From: Streptomyces sp. 71268
GTDB lineage: Bacteria > Actinomycetota > Actinomycetes > Streptomycetales > Streptomycetaceae
Direction: 5' to 3'
DNA length: 64,000 nucleotides
NCBI RefSeq assembly: GCF_029392895.1
Contig: NZ_CP114200.1
Location: 2,573,001-2,637,000, forward strand
Made by a program: the position numbers and the translations under genes. The notes beneath the pieces are model-generated. The model was not told where the DNA came from and ran no database searches. It worked only from the letters and a program-made list of their open reading frames with translations. Of this stretch, positions 1-8,926 are shown in pieces. The number at the start of each line of letters is the position of its first letter. The first letter of the stretch is position 1.

Positions 1-1986
1 GCCCCGGGCCCCAGTCTCTACGAGTGGGCCCGCGCGATCGGCGCGCGTGCCGCGGCGCCCCCCGGGTTCGTGCCCCCACAACCGGGCGCACGACGGGCGC
101 ACGAGGCACCCGCCAGCGCCGCCGAGCCCTCCGGCACGCCCTCCACGTCGCCCACGCCGCCAGGCCAGACATCGCGGACAGCGACACACGGCGCCTACGG
201 CCTCCCGGACCCGGGCGACCCGATCGACGCCGCCACCCTGGCCGAGGCCGCCGCGCTGGGCCCGGACACCTATCCGACCCGCGCGCTGTACGGCAGCTAC
301 CTCATATGGGCCTTCGGGCGCGTCGTCGCCGGCGCCCCCGCGCGGGTCTCGGTCCGCGTGCACGCCGGGCGGGCCGTGGCGCTGGACGACGGGGTGGCGG
401 GCACCCAGACCGTGACGCTGGAGGACGGCACCCGGCTCGAAGGGTTGGACGCGGTCGTCCTGGCCCAGGGCCACCTGCCCGTCGAGCCGTCGCCGGCACA
501 GGCGGAGCTGGCCGGCTTCGCCGACCGGCACGGCCTGGTGTACGTGCCGCCGGCCAACCCGGCCGACGCCGACCTCTCGGGCGTCGAACCGGGCGACACC
601 GTGCTGCTGCGCGGGCTCGGGCTCAACTTCTTCGATCACATGGCCCTGTTGACGCAGGGCCGTGGCGGCCGTTACGAGCGCCGCGCGGGCCGCCTGGTCT
701 ACCTGCCGTCGGGCCGGGAGCCACGGTTGTACGCCGGCTCGCGCCGGGGCATGCCGTACCACGCGCGGGGCGAGAACGAGAAGGGCGTCGAGGGCCGCCA
801 CGAGCCGTTCCTGCTCACCCCGGAGCTGATAGCCAAGCTGCGCGCGCAGGCGGCCGGCACCCCCGGGCTCGCCTTCCGCGAGACGCTGTGGCCGCTGGTG
901 GCGCGCGAGGTCGAGACCGTCTACTACAGCGCGTTGCTGACCGCGCGCGGCGAGGCCGAACGGGTCGCCACGTTCCGGGAGCGCTACCTCGCGCACGCGG
1001 CGGACGGCGCGGCGACGGCGTACGACACCGCCCACCCCGATGACGCCCGCCCCGACACCGCCCGTGGCGCGTCCGGCAGCGCGGGCCAGCCGGCCGGCCC
1101 CGCGTCCGCCCACCCGCCGGTCAGCGCCGCCGACGCGGAGTTGCTGACCGCGTTCGGCATCCCACCGGCCGAGTGGTGGGACTGGTCGGCCATCGAGCAG
1201 CCCTACGCGGAGCGCGAGTTCAGCGGCCCGGACGACTTCCGGGACTGGCTGCTCGACCAGTTGCGCGGCGACCTGGCGGCCGCCCGGGCGGGCAACGTCA
1301 GCGGCCCGCTCAAGGCCGCCCTCGACGTCCTGCGCGACCTGCGCAACGAGCTGCGGCTCGCGGTCGACCACGGCGGCCTGAGCGGCGATTCCTACCGCGC
1401 CGACCTGGACCGCTGGTACACCCCGCTCAACGCCTACCTGTCCATCGGCCCGCCCGCCCGGCGCATCGAGGAGCTGGTGGCGCTGATCGAGGCGGGCACG
1501 CTGCGCGTGGCCGGGCCCGCGCTGCGGATCGAGGCCGACACTGACGCGGGCGCGTTCGTCGCCGAGTCGCCGGCCGTGCCCGGTTCGCGGGTCACCGCCC
1601 GGGTGTTGATCGAGGCGCGGCTGCCGGAGATCGACCTGCGCCGCACGGCCGATCCGCTGCTGCGCCACCTGCTCGCCACCGGCCAGTGCGCCCCGTACCG
1701 GCTGCCGGCCACGGACGGCACGGCGTACGAGACCGGCGGGCTGGCCGTCACCGAGCGCCCCTACCGACTGCTGGACGCGCACGGCGTGCCCCACCCGCGG
1801 CGGTTCGCGTACGGCGTGCCCACCGAGGCCGTGCACTGGGTGACGGCGGCCGGCATCCGGCCCGGCGTGGGCTCGGTGATCCTCAGCGACTCGGACGCCA
1901 TCGCGCGGGCCGTGCTCGGTGACGACCCGACCCGCGCGCCGGACGCGCCGGCCCCGGCGCTCGCGGCGCGGGCGGCCGACCGATGA
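1..1986 (+). CDS. FAD/NAD(P)-binding monooxygenase, CreE-like (5' end outside window)
   Basis: The frame is open from the first base, so the N-terminus with the Rossmann GxGxxG is missing; 661 residues remain. Visible features are the stretch GLGLNFFD (window residue about 205) and GSRRGMPYHARGENEKG (about 246), both typical of the actinobacterial FAD-NAD(P)-binding family (pfam13454 type). The stop overlaps the next gene's start by ATGA, so the two are translationally coupled. The next gene is an aspartase/adenylosuccinate-lyase-fold protein. That pairing is the hallmark of CreE/CreD in the aspartate-nitrosuccinate pathway, where CreE oxidises the amino group of L-aspartate to give nitrosuccinate. 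The family call is firm; the specific CreE role is inferred from size, motifs and partner. A generic FAD-binding oxidoreductase remains possible. Confidence 0.85.
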   Translation, partial: APGPSLYEWARAIGARAAAPPGFVPPQPGARRAHEAPASAAEPSGTPSTSPTPPGQTSRTATHGAYGLPDPGDPIDAATLAEAAALGPDTYPTRALYGSYLIWAFGRVVAGAPARVSVRVHAGRAVALDDGVAGTQTVTLEDGTRLEGLDAVVLAQGHLPVEPSPAQAELAGFADRHGLVYVPPANPADADLSGVEPGDTVLLRGLGLNFFDHMALLTQGRGGRYERRAGRLVYLPSGREPRLYAGSRRGMPYHARGENEKGVEGRHEPFLLTPELIAKLRAQAAGTPGLAFRETLWPLVAREVETVYYSALLTARGEAERVATFRERYLAHAADGAATAYDTAHPDDARPDTARGASGSAGQPAGPASAHPPVSAADAELLTAFGIPPAEWWDWSAIEQPYAEREFSGPDDFRDWLLDQLRGDLAAARAGNVSGPLKAALDVLRDLRNELRLAVDHGGLSGDSYRADLDRWYTPLNAYLSIGPPARRIEELVALIEAGTLRVAGPALRIEADTDAGAFVAESPAVPGSRVTARVLIEARLPEIDLRRTADPLLRHLLATGQCAPYRLPATDGTAYETGGLAVTERPYRLLDAHGVPHPRRFAYGVPTEAVHWVTAAGIRPGVGSVILSDSDAIARAVLGDDPTRAPDAPAPALAARAADR

Positions 1987-3446
1987 GCGCGGAAGGGGCG
2001 CGCGGCGACGAGTTCGCCGACGCGGGGCTGCTCTCGCCCGTGCGCGCCGGCACGCCCGTGGAGGCGGCCGTCACCGACCACGCCTGGCTCCAGGCCATGC
2101 TGGACGCGGAGGCGGCGTTGGCCAGGGCCCAGGCCCGGCTCGGCACGGTGCCGGCCACGGCGGCCCGGGCCATCAGCGACGCGGCGCGCGCCACGCACCT
2201 GGACCTGTTCGCGCTGGCCCGAAGCGCCCGCGAGGCGGCGAACCCGGTGGTCGGCCTCGTGCGGGAGTTCACCTCGGTGGTCGCCGCGCGCGACGCGGCG
2301 GCGGCCGAGTACGTGCACCGCGGCTCGACCAGCCAGGACATCTTCGACACCGGCGCGATGCTGGTCGCCGACCGGGCCCTCGGCCTGGTCATCCCCGATC
2401 TCGACCGGACCGCCGAGGCGCTGGCCGGCCTCGCCGAGCGGCACCGGGACACGGCCATGGCCGGCCGCACCCTGACCCTGCACGCCGTGCCCACCACCTT
2501 CGGTCTCAAGGCGGCCGGCTGGATGTGGCTCGTGCTCGACGCGGCGGAGCGGCTGCGCCGGGTGCGCGAACAGCTCCCGGTCCAACTCGGCGGCGCGGCC
2601 GGCACGCTGGCCGGCTACCTGGAGTACGCGGGACACGGGCACGGCTCGCCGGGCGCGGCCTCGTACGCGTACGAGCTGACCGCCGCCTTCGCCGCCGAGA
2701 CCGGGTTGGCCCAGCCGGTGCTGCCCTGGCACGCGCTGCGCACCCCGATGGCCGACCTGGCCGCCGCGCTCGCCTTCACCTCGGGCGCGCTCGGCAAGAT
2801 CGCCGTGGACGTGCAGTCGCTGACCCGGACCGAGGTCGGCGAGGTGCGTGAGGGCGCGGTCGCCGGGCGCGGCGCCTCGTCGGCGATGCCGCACAAGCGC
2901 AACCCGGTGCTGGCCACCGTGATCCGCTCCGCCGCGCTCCAGGTGCCGCAGCTCGCGGCCACGGTGACCGGTGCGATGGCCGTCGAGGACGAGCGGTCGG
3001 CCGGCGGCTGGCACGCCGAGTGGGAGCCCCTGCGCGCGTGTCTGCGGCTGACGGGCGGCGCGGCGGCGCACGCCGTGGAGCTGGCCGAGAACCTGGCCGT
3101 CGCCCACGACCGGATGCGCGCCAACCTCGACCTGACCGGCGGCCAGCTCGTCTCCGAACGGATCGCGGCGGCGCTGGCGCCGCTGCTCGGCAAGGCCACC
3201 GCCCGGCAGGTGCTCAGCCGGGCGTCCGCCGACGCCGCGGCCTCCGGACGCCCCCTTGAGGCCGTGCTCGGCGAGCTGCCCGAGGTGACCCGGCACCTGT
3301 CGGCCGCGCGCCTGGCCGACCTGGTCGAGCCGACGCACTACACCGGTGCCGCCGGCGCGCTGGTGGACCGCGCGCTGACCAGGCCGCGCCCCGGCCGCTG
3401 GCAGGACGTTGTCATGGCCCCGAGCAGCCCAGAACCGCAGGATTGA
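1983..3446 (+). CDS. Lyase of the aspartase/fumarase superfamily, CreD-like (PcaB/adenylosuccinate lyase fold)
   Basis: 487 residues. The superfamily signature SSAMPHKRNP starts at residue 299; this mobile loop carries the catalytic serine. An earlier conserved segment, HRGSTSQD, lies near residue 113, and the C-terminus fits an ADSL_C/PcaB tail. Automated tools would probably call it 3-carboxy-cis,cis-muconate cycloisomerase or adenylosuccinate lyase. However, it overlaps the preceding flavoprotein by 4 nt and no other protocatechuate or purine genes are near. Coupled to a CreE-like oxidase, the best inference is nitrosuccinate lyase, which releases nitrous acid (with fumarate) for diazotisation or N-N bond chemistry. 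The start is the ATG in the ATGA overlap. Family certain, substrate inferred. Confidence 0.88.
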   Translation: MSAEGARGDEFADAGLLSPVRAGTPVEAAVTDHAWLQAMLDAEAALARAQARLGTVPATAARAISDAARATHLDLFALARSAREAANPVVGLVREFTSVVAARDAAAAEYVHRGSTSQDIFDTGAMLVADRALGLVIPDLDRTAEALAGLAERHRDTAMAGRTLTLHAVPTTFGLKAAGWMWLVLDAAERLRRVREQLPVQLGGAAGTLAGYLEYAGHGHGSPGAASYAYELTAAFAAETGLAQPVLPWHALRTPMADLAAALAFTSGALGKIAVDVQSLTRTEVGEVREGAVAGRGASSAMPHKRNPVLATVIRSAALQVPQLAATVTGAMAVEDERSAGGWHAEWEPLRACLRLTGGAAAHAVELAENLAVAHDRMRANLDLTGGQLVSERIAAALAPLLGKATARQVLSRASADAAASGRPLEAVLGELPEVTRHLSAARLADLVEPTHYTGAAGALVDRALTRPRPGRWQDVVMAPSSPEPQD

Positions 3447-4059
3447 CCCATGGACCGGGACAGGCGGGCGAAGGCCACCGCGACGCCGGCGCGTTGGCGC
3501 GCCGCGGCGGCCACGTCGCGCTGCCCAGGCGGCCGACCCGCCGCCGGAGCACGGCACCGTGCCGTACTCGCCGACCCCGCCGCCGCTCCCGGCGACCACT
3601 CAGACGACCACGACCGCACCACCGCGCACGCCGGGCGCTCGCAGCACGCACAGGCTCGTACGCACCGTCCACACGCCCCGGCCGGACCGGCCTCCGGGAC
3701 GGGCCCGGGCGGCGGCGTCGTGGGCCGCTCCGCGCGGCAAACGCCCCGGCCGGCCCGGGTCGGCGTCCCGCGCGGCCCGGGTGACGGGGCCACCCCAGTC
3801 CCCCACCCCAGACGCGCCCCCGGCGCCCCACCCTGGCTCCCGCCCGCCACGGAGCAGACACCGCCACCGGGCAGCCACCTGAGATCCTTGCCGAGCCGCC
3901 AGACCGCCTAGCACGCCCAGATCACCCAGATCACCGTCGACGCGCCAGGCCGCGACCCGGGTGAGCCGGACGCGACAGCGCGACACCGTCGGCCACGGCG
4001 CCGACACCCGCACGACCACCACCGAGGACTCTGTCTTCCGCCATGCCGGGGAGCTTGTT
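3447..4059. other. Intergenic stretch, no supported gene
   Basis: Some 610 bases of Pro/Ala/Arg-biased sequence lie between the lyase and the polyprenyl synthase. Several frames stay open on both strands, but their translations are low in complexity and lack hydrophobic cores, motifs or a good ribosome site. No clear terminator was seen, so the downstream synthase may be co-transcribed with the lyase. Confidence 0.5.
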
Positions 4060-5160
4060 GTGACATCCATCGAGGCGACGACCACCGTGGCCAACACCGA
4101 CGCCGGTCGGGGCACACCGTCCCGTCAGGGCACACCGGGGGAGCTGCGCGACCGCATGCTCGCCCGGGTCGAGGAGCGGCTGGCGGCGCTGCTCGCGCAG
4201 GAGCGGGCGTACTGGAGCGAGCAGAACCCGGACGCGCTGGAGCTGGTGGACTGCGTCGGCGCCATGGTCGAAAGCGGCGGCAAGCGGCTGCGCCCGGCGT
4301 TCTGCATCGCGGCCTACCTCGCCGCCGGTGGCGACCCCGAGTCCCAGGTGGCCGTGGACGCCGCCGCCGCGCTGGAGTTGATGCACACCTCGGCGCTGCT
4401 CCACGACGACGTGCTGGACGAGTCGGAGCTGCGGCGCGGCGGGCCCACCGCGCACGTGCTGCACGCCACGCTGCACCGCGAGCGCGACTGGCACGGCGAC
4501 GCCCGGCACTACGGGCAGAGCGTGGCGATGCTCGCCGGCAACCTCGCCATCGTCTACGCCGAGCGGCTGCTCGCCCACTGCCCGCCGGCCGCGCGCTCGG
4601 TGTGGGGCGAGCTGTCGACGGAGCTGATGGTGGGCCAGTTCCTGGACGTGCGGGCCGCCGCCAGGTTCCAGCCGGACATCCCGCTGGCCCGCTGGATAGC
4701 CCTGTTCAAGTCCGGCCGCTACACCGTCTACCGGCCGCTGGCGGTGGGCGCGATGCTGGCGGGCGGCTCGCCCGAGCTGCTGACCCCGTTCGAGGAGTAC
4801 GGGCTCGCGCTCGGTGAGGCGTTCCAGTTGCGCGACGACCTGCTGGACGCGTTCGGCGACACGGACATCACGGGCAAGCCGGCCCGTCTCGACTTCAAGC
4901 AGCACAAGATGACGCTGTTGATGTCCTTCGCCCTCCAGGACGAGCCCGAGGTCAAGGCGCTGGTCGGTGACGACCTGCCGAACACGGACCCCGAGGAGTT
5001 GCACGCGCTGCTCCTGAAGACGGGCATGAAGGACCGCGTCGAGTCGGTCATCGAGGAGCGGCTGAAGGTCGCCAACGACGCGGTGAGCGCGGCGCTCCCG
5101 GCCGAGTGGGCCGCCGAGCTGCACGCGATGGCGCGGGCGGCGGCGTACCGGGTGAAGTGA
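4060..5160 (+). CDS. Polyprenyl (likely geranylgeranyl or longer) diphosphate synthase
   Basis: 366 residues from the GTG at 4060, chosen because GGGGAG sits 6 nt upstream; longer frames lack a ribosome site. The first aspartate-rich motif DDVLD is at residues 116-120 with the usual context HDDVLDESELRRG, and the second, DDLLD, is at 259-263. GGKRLRP, a substrate-binding element, lies near residue 71. The residues 4 and 5 before the first motif are small (Ala, Ser). In this family that favours products of C20 or longer rather than FPP. The enzyme condenses IPP with allylic diphosphates in the cytosol. Next to a nitrous-acid-generating pair it suggests a terpenoid or meroterpenoid pathway continuing upstream. 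Product length is inference. Confidence 0.92.
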   Translation: MTSIEATTTVANTDAGRGTPSRQGTPGELRDRMLARVEERLAALLAQERAYWSEQNPDALELVDCVGAMVESGGKRLRPAFCIAAYLAAGGDPESQVAVDAAAALELMHTSALLHDDVLDESELRRGGPTAHVLHATLHRERDWHGDARHYGQSVAMLAGNLAIVYAERLLAHCPPAARSVWGELSTELMVGQFLDVRAAARFQPDIPLARWIALFKSGRYTVYRPLAVGAMLAGGSPELLTPFEEYGLALGEAFQLRDDLLDAFGDTDITGKPARLDFKQHKMTLLMSFALQDEPEVKALVGDDLPNTDPEELHALLLKTGMKDRVESVIEERLKVANDAVSAALPAEWAAELHAMARAAAYRVK

Positions 5161-5324
5161 GCCGGGCCCGCGCCCACCCCACCGCGTGCGCCGGGCGCGC
5201 GCTCGGGGCGGGGCGGGGCCGGCCGAAGCCGGTCAGGCTCGCTCGCAGGGCCGGCCAGCCGGGCGGGGCCGGGCGGGGCCGGTCAGCCCGGCCAGGACCG
5301 GCCGGGGTCAGGCAGAGCAGAAAA

Positions 5325-5363
5325 GCGCCGGGCCCGGCACCGTCGGGTGCGCCGGGCCCGGCA
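5325..5363. terminator. Probable bidirectional terminator with a 15-bp direct repeat
   Basis: GCGCCGGGCCCGGCA occurs at 5325-5339 and again at 5349-5363, 24 nt apart. Each copy contains the self-complementary GCCGGGCCCGGC, so the two copies can also pair with each other. It lies between convergent genes (polyprenyl synthase and the LuxR-type regulator). Confidence 0.6.
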
Positions 5364-5378
5364 GGGTGGTGCGTGGTG

Positions 5379-7760
5379 CTATCCCGCGGCCGTCTGCTGC
5401 ACGATGCGGGTGACGTGCACGCGGGAGGGGCACTCCAGCTTGTTCATCACCTGGCGCAGATGGTTGACGACCGTCCACTCCGACAGCTCGAGCGAGCGGG
5501 CGATCTGGCGGTTGGTCATGCCCTCGGCGACCAGCTCCGCGATCTGGTGCTGCCGGGGGGTGAGCCCGGCCAGCCTGGCGTCGGTCCCCGGGCCCTCGAC
5601 GGGCTTGGGCACCGGCGCCGACAGCGCGGTGGCCAGCGCCGAGTAGAGCGTGGGCGTGTCCACCGCGGTGGCGGTCCGACCACTGTCACCGTCGGCCGCG
5701 TCCCCCGTGGCCTCCCGCAACTGGTCGGTCAGCGACCGCAGCGCGGCCCCGTCCGCGCTCGGCGGCAGCTCGTGCTGCTCCCGCAACGCCTTGGCCAGCC
5801 CCAACAACCGTAGGACGTGCGCTCGCTCCGTGCCGCCTCCGCTCGGCGCCGAGCGAGCCGCTGTCTCCAGCGCGAGCACCACATCGGCCGGGCCGCCGAT
5901 GTACCGGGTGAGGATCTCCATGGCCTCGCGGACCGTGGTGTACGCCTCCGCCGACCGGCCGGTGGCCAGCCGTACCCGGGCCAGGTGGACCAGCGCGACG
6001 GCCCGGGCGTACGGCTCCTCCAGGGACCGCAACTCCTCCAGGGCCCGCACCAGCGGTGCGTCCGCCTCCGGCTTGCCGCTCGCGGCGCGTACCAGGGACA
6101 GCAGGCGCCGTGCGGCGGCCGCGTTCCTGACGTCGCCGATCGCGTCCAGCTCGGTCACGGCGAACTCGGCCTGCCGTTCGGCCGCCTCGTTGTCCCCCGC
6201 GCGCCGCAGCAGCTCCCCCTGGAGCGTGGCCACCCGGGCCCGCCCGCCGGGGTCCCCCGTGCCGCGGTAGAGCTCGGCGGCCCGGGTCAGCAACGCCCGG
6301 GCGCTCTGGAGCTCCTCGCCCGCCATCGCCCACCGACCCGCCGTCTCCAACGCGTCGGCCAGCAGCGCCGCGTCCCGCGCGTCCCGTACGTCGGCCGCCT
6401 CCAGGGCGGTGACGGAGCGGGACAGTATCCCCGCGGACTCGCGCAGCTCGTTGTGCACGACCCACGCCTCTTCGAGGGCGAGCAGCGTACGGACCGCGGT
6501 GGCGTGCTCCCCCTTGGCCTGGAGCCGCCGGATCGCGGTGCGGATGTCGGCCAGCCGGGTCTGCGCGAGCGCGAGCCAGTGGGCCCGCTCCTCCGCGATG
6601 CGCAGCCCGCGTTCGGCGGCGACGGCGAACTTCGCGTAGTGGTCGGCGTGCCGGTTCCGCGCCTCGGCCTGTTCCTCGGGGTCCTGCGCGAGCCGCTTGC
6701 GGTAGTAGTTGCGGGTCGCGGTGAGCATCCGGAACTCCGGCTCGCCCCCCTCCCGCTTGGCGCTCACCAACAGGCTCTTGTGCACCAGCGAATCCAACCT
6801 GCGCGCCGCCTGCATCAGCGACAGGTTGCCCAGTCGCTGCGCGGTGGGCAGGTCGATGGAGGTCTCGCACACCGCGAGTCGCTGGAGCAGCGCCCGCTCC
6901 TCGGCGGAGAGCGCCTGGTCGCCCCAGGACAGCGCCCCGGGTACCGACTGGTGACGGGTCGGCACGTCGAGGAGACGGCTGTTGTACGGGTGGGCCCCGC
7001 GCCGCAGTTGTTCGAGCAGCGCCCGCGGGCTGAGCGTGCCCACGGCCCGCGCGGTCACCTCGATGGCCAACGGCACGCCGTCGAGGAGTTCGCAGATCTC
7101 GGCGATGTTGTGCAGTTCGCCGCCGTGCAACACGTCGCTGCGGTAATGCGCCCGCACCCGGTCGATGAACAGTTGCACCGCCACCGAGCTGTACGGAGTC
7201 CGCCCCCCGGAACCCACGGGGAAGGGCGCCACGGGGAACAGGTGCTCGGCGTACACCTCAAGGGAAATGCGACTGGTCAGCAATACGCGTAGCGCCGGGC
7301 AAGCGCGCAGCAGCGCCGCTATGTCGGTGGACAGCAGCGGTGCCACGAGATCGCAGTTGTCCAGGACGAGCAGCAGCTCGCGATCGCCGATCTCGGAGCC
7401 GACCAGCTCCGGGAGGGCGAGCGCCGCCGCGTCACCGCCGATGCCGAGCGCCGCCGCCACCTGCCGCCAGGCGATGGTGCGGCTGCCCGTCGACGCGAGG
7501 TCGGCCTTGATGATGCCGTCGGCGGCATAGGGCACCGACGTGGCGAGCACGGCGTTCGCCAGTGCGCTCTTGCCCACGCCGGCGGGTCCGGTGATGGTCA
7601 GTAGCCGGATTCCGGGATCGTGCAGCATTCCGCAGAGTTCGGCAATTTCCCCTTCCCTTCCGAATAACCGGGCAGAACGGGGTTGGTGCATTTTCTCACG
7701 GTTCGTTACGGACAATATGGGAATTGCCTCGCAGACACCGCTATCCATGAGCTGGTTCAC
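5379..7760 (-). CDS. LuxR-family regulator with NB-ARC ATPase domain (AfsR/LAL-like)
   Basis: 793 residues. A Walker A motif GPAGVGKS is at residues 58-65 and a Walker B-like LLLVLDN follows about 90 residues later. The middle is rich in helical, TPR-like repeats. The C-terminus carries a LuxR helix-turn-helix beginning LTPRQHQIAELVAEGMTNRQIA. The GTG start at 7760 has GGGAG 7 nt upstream; an internal ATG (7691) is a weaker alternative. Large ATPase-LuxR regulators of this kind usually activate a nearby secondary-metabolite cluster. Codon 32 is TTA, very rare in Streptomyces, implying dependence on the bldA tRNA. The upstream region has a 10-bp inverted repeat (7902-7976). Direction and position suit a pathway-specific activator of the upstream cluster, but the targets are not visible. 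Confidence 0.9.
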   Translation of the reverse strand: MNQLMDSGVCEAIPILSVTNREKMHQPRSARLFGREGEIAELCGMLHDPGIRLLTITGPAGVGKSALANAVLATSVPYAADGIIKADLASTGSRTIAWRQVAAALGIGGDAAALALPELVGSEIGDRELLLVLDNCDLVAPLLSTDIAALLRACPALRVLLTSRISLEVYAEHLFPVAPFPVGSGGRTPYSSVAVQLFIDRVRAHYRSDVLHGGELHNIAEICELLDGVPLAIEVTARAVGTLSPRALLEQLRRGAHPYNSRLLDVPTRHQSVPGALSWGDQALSAEERALLQRLAVCETSIDLPTAQRLGNLSLMQAARRLDSLVHKSLLVSAKREGGEPEFRMLTATRNYYRKRLAQDPEEQAEARNRHADHYAKFAVAAERGLRIAEERAHWLALAQTRLADIRTAIRRLQAKGEHATAVRTLLALEEAWVVHNELRESAGILSRSVTALEAADVRDARDAALLADALETAGRWAMAGEELQSARALLTRAAELYRGTGDPGGRARVATLQGELLRRAGDNEAAERQAEFAVTELDAIGDVRNAAAARRLLSLVRAASGKPEADAPLVRALEELRSLEEPYARAVALVHLARVRLATGRSAEAYTTVREAMEILTRYIGGPADVVLALETAARSAPSGGGTERAHVLRLLGLAKALREQHELPPSADGAALRSLTDQLREATGDAADGDSGRTATAVDTPTLYSALATALSAPVPKPVEGPGTDARLAGLTPRQHQIAELVAEGMTNRQIARSLELSEWTVVNHLRQVMNKLECPSRVHVTRIVQQTAAG

Positions 7761-7901
7761 GAAATCACTCCCGCCATGACTTCAGGCCACGTCGCCTCCG
7801 GCCAAGGGCAGCAACACGAGCACACTCATCAGTCCTGTGACACCGGGCTCGCCAGACCCCCCGATGAGCGCCTCCGTTCGCTCTCCCCCGTGCGCGGTAC
7901 A

Positions 7902-7976
7902 AGATGTTTCATAGAGCAGACTTCACCAGGGTCTGCGGCACGAATAGAGCGCCGCTGGAGTCTCACTGAAACATCT
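7902..7976. promoter_or_regulatory. Widely spaced perfect 10-bp inverted repeat upstream of the LuxR-type gene
   Basis: AGATGTTTCA at 7902-7911 and TGAAACATCT at 7967-7976 are exact reverse complements, 55 nt apart. They lie 142-216 nt upstream of the GTG of the regulator. The sequence is AT-rich compared with its surroundings. Two half-sites for a dimer, or a looping operator, are more likely than a hairpin. Confidence 0.45.
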
Positions 7977-8034
7977 GGCCGTCGAGCATAGCGGGCTTTG
8001 CTTGTGCGTCGCGCCCGGACCCGGGCGCGCGAGG

Positions 8035-8658
8035 TCAGTCCGTGCCCCGGACCTGCGGAAGCGCGTAGGTGGCGAGGAAGCGGTCCGCGAGATCGGTTAC
8101 ATAGCCGTCATCGAACGTTCCGTTGAAAAACAGCCTCTTGAAGAGCATCGGGCCGGCCAGCTTGTCGATCGCGGCGTCCGTGGGCAGGTCCGGCGACAGC
8201 TCGCCCCGAACCTTCGCCGCCTCGACAATTTCCCGTATGAGTTCCGTACCTTTGCGGTGGCAATCTTCCAGGATGATGGCGCTGGCCCGGTCGGCCGCGG
8301 CCCGCTCGATCATCACTCGCAGCGCACGCTCGGCCACAGAATCGAGCAGCATGCTGCGAAACGCCTGCAATTCAGAGATCAAATCGGTCCGCAAGTCGCC
8401 CGTCGGCGCGCAATGTTCGACCTCGAAGGAGCGGGCGAGTACGTCACGGATCAACATGGCCGACTCCGGCCAATGCCGGTAAAGCGTGGTCCGGCCGACC
8501 CCGCTGCGCGCCGCCACGGCGACGTGCGTCACCGCGGCCCAACCGTCCTCGATCAGCAGTTGCTGCGCCGCCGTGAGCGCCGCGGCCCGGCTGCGCTCCG
8601 CACGCGGATCGGGCCCCCGGTGCGTCACACCGACCGCCGCGCCGTCCGTCTTCGCCAT
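8035..8658 (-). CDS. TetR-family transcriptional regulator (paralogue 1)
   Basis: 207 residues. The N-terminal helix-turn-helix reads VAVAARSGVGRTTLYRHWPES, preceded by AAQQLLIEDGWAAVTH. The C-terminal ligand domain is of the TetR_C type with no recognised ligand motif. It is closely related to the next gene upstream (8927-9595): both share GPDPRAERSRAAAL and an almost identical DNA-binding domain. A tandem duplication is therefore clear. A 7-bp inverted repeat 8-36 nt before the ATG could be its own operator. Ligand and targets are unknown. Confidence 0.93.
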   Translation of the reverse strand: MAKTDGAAVGVTHRGPDPRAERSRAAALTAAQQLLIEDGWAAVTHVAVAARSGVGRTTLYRHWPESAMLIRDVLARSFEVEHCAPTGDLRTDLISELQAFRSMLLDSVAERALRVMIERAAADRASAIILEDCHRKGTELIREIVEAAKVRGELSPDLPTDAAIDKLAGPMLFKRLFFNGTFDDGYVTDLADRFLATYALPQVRGTD

Positions 8659-8665
8659 GCATCAC

Positions 8666-8694
8666 GCTCCACGCTGAACTGACTAATGTGGAGC
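8666..8694. promoter_or_regulatory. Candidate TetR operator, GCTCCAC-N15-GTGGAGC
   Basis: A perfect 7-bp inverted repeat (8666-8672 and 8688-8694) lies immediately upstream of the first TetR paralogue's ATG (8656-8658). Its position fits autorepression. Confidence 0.4.
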
Positions 8695-8888
8695 AGTTTG
8701 CACCAGACCCCTACTGGGCGCCTACCTCGCCCGCCCCCACGAGGGCTTTTTGGGCCTGGTCAAACCCCTATCGCGGCGCGAATTGAGCGCTGAGCGCGAC
8801 CGGCGGGAAGCGCTGCGCGACGGCCGCCACCGCACCGCTGGACGCCCACGGCACGCGCGCCACGGGCCGCGCCCGCGCGGATACGGCA

Positions 8889-8914
8889 CGGGCCGGCCCC
8901 GAGGGGCCGGCCCG
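8889..8914 (-). terminator. Terminator of the second TetR paralogue
   Basis: A perfect 12-bp stem (CGGGCCGGCCCC paired with GGGGCCGGCCCG, two bases between) starts 13 nt after the stop codon of the minus-strand TetR gene ending at 8927. Confidence 0.65.
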
Positions 8915-8926
8915 CACGCTCGCGGA

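Noticed and set aside
1983..3446. Protocatechuate pathway 3-carboxymuconate cycloisomerase (pcaB)
   Set aside because: No pca genes nearby, and tight coupling to a CreE-like flavoprotein fits nitrosuccinate lyase better.
3450..3911. Plus-strand open frame of 153 codons between lyase and polyprenyl synthase
   Set aside because: Translation is Arg/Pro/Ala low complexity with no motif, hydrophobic core or ribosome site; equally long frames exist on the other strand.
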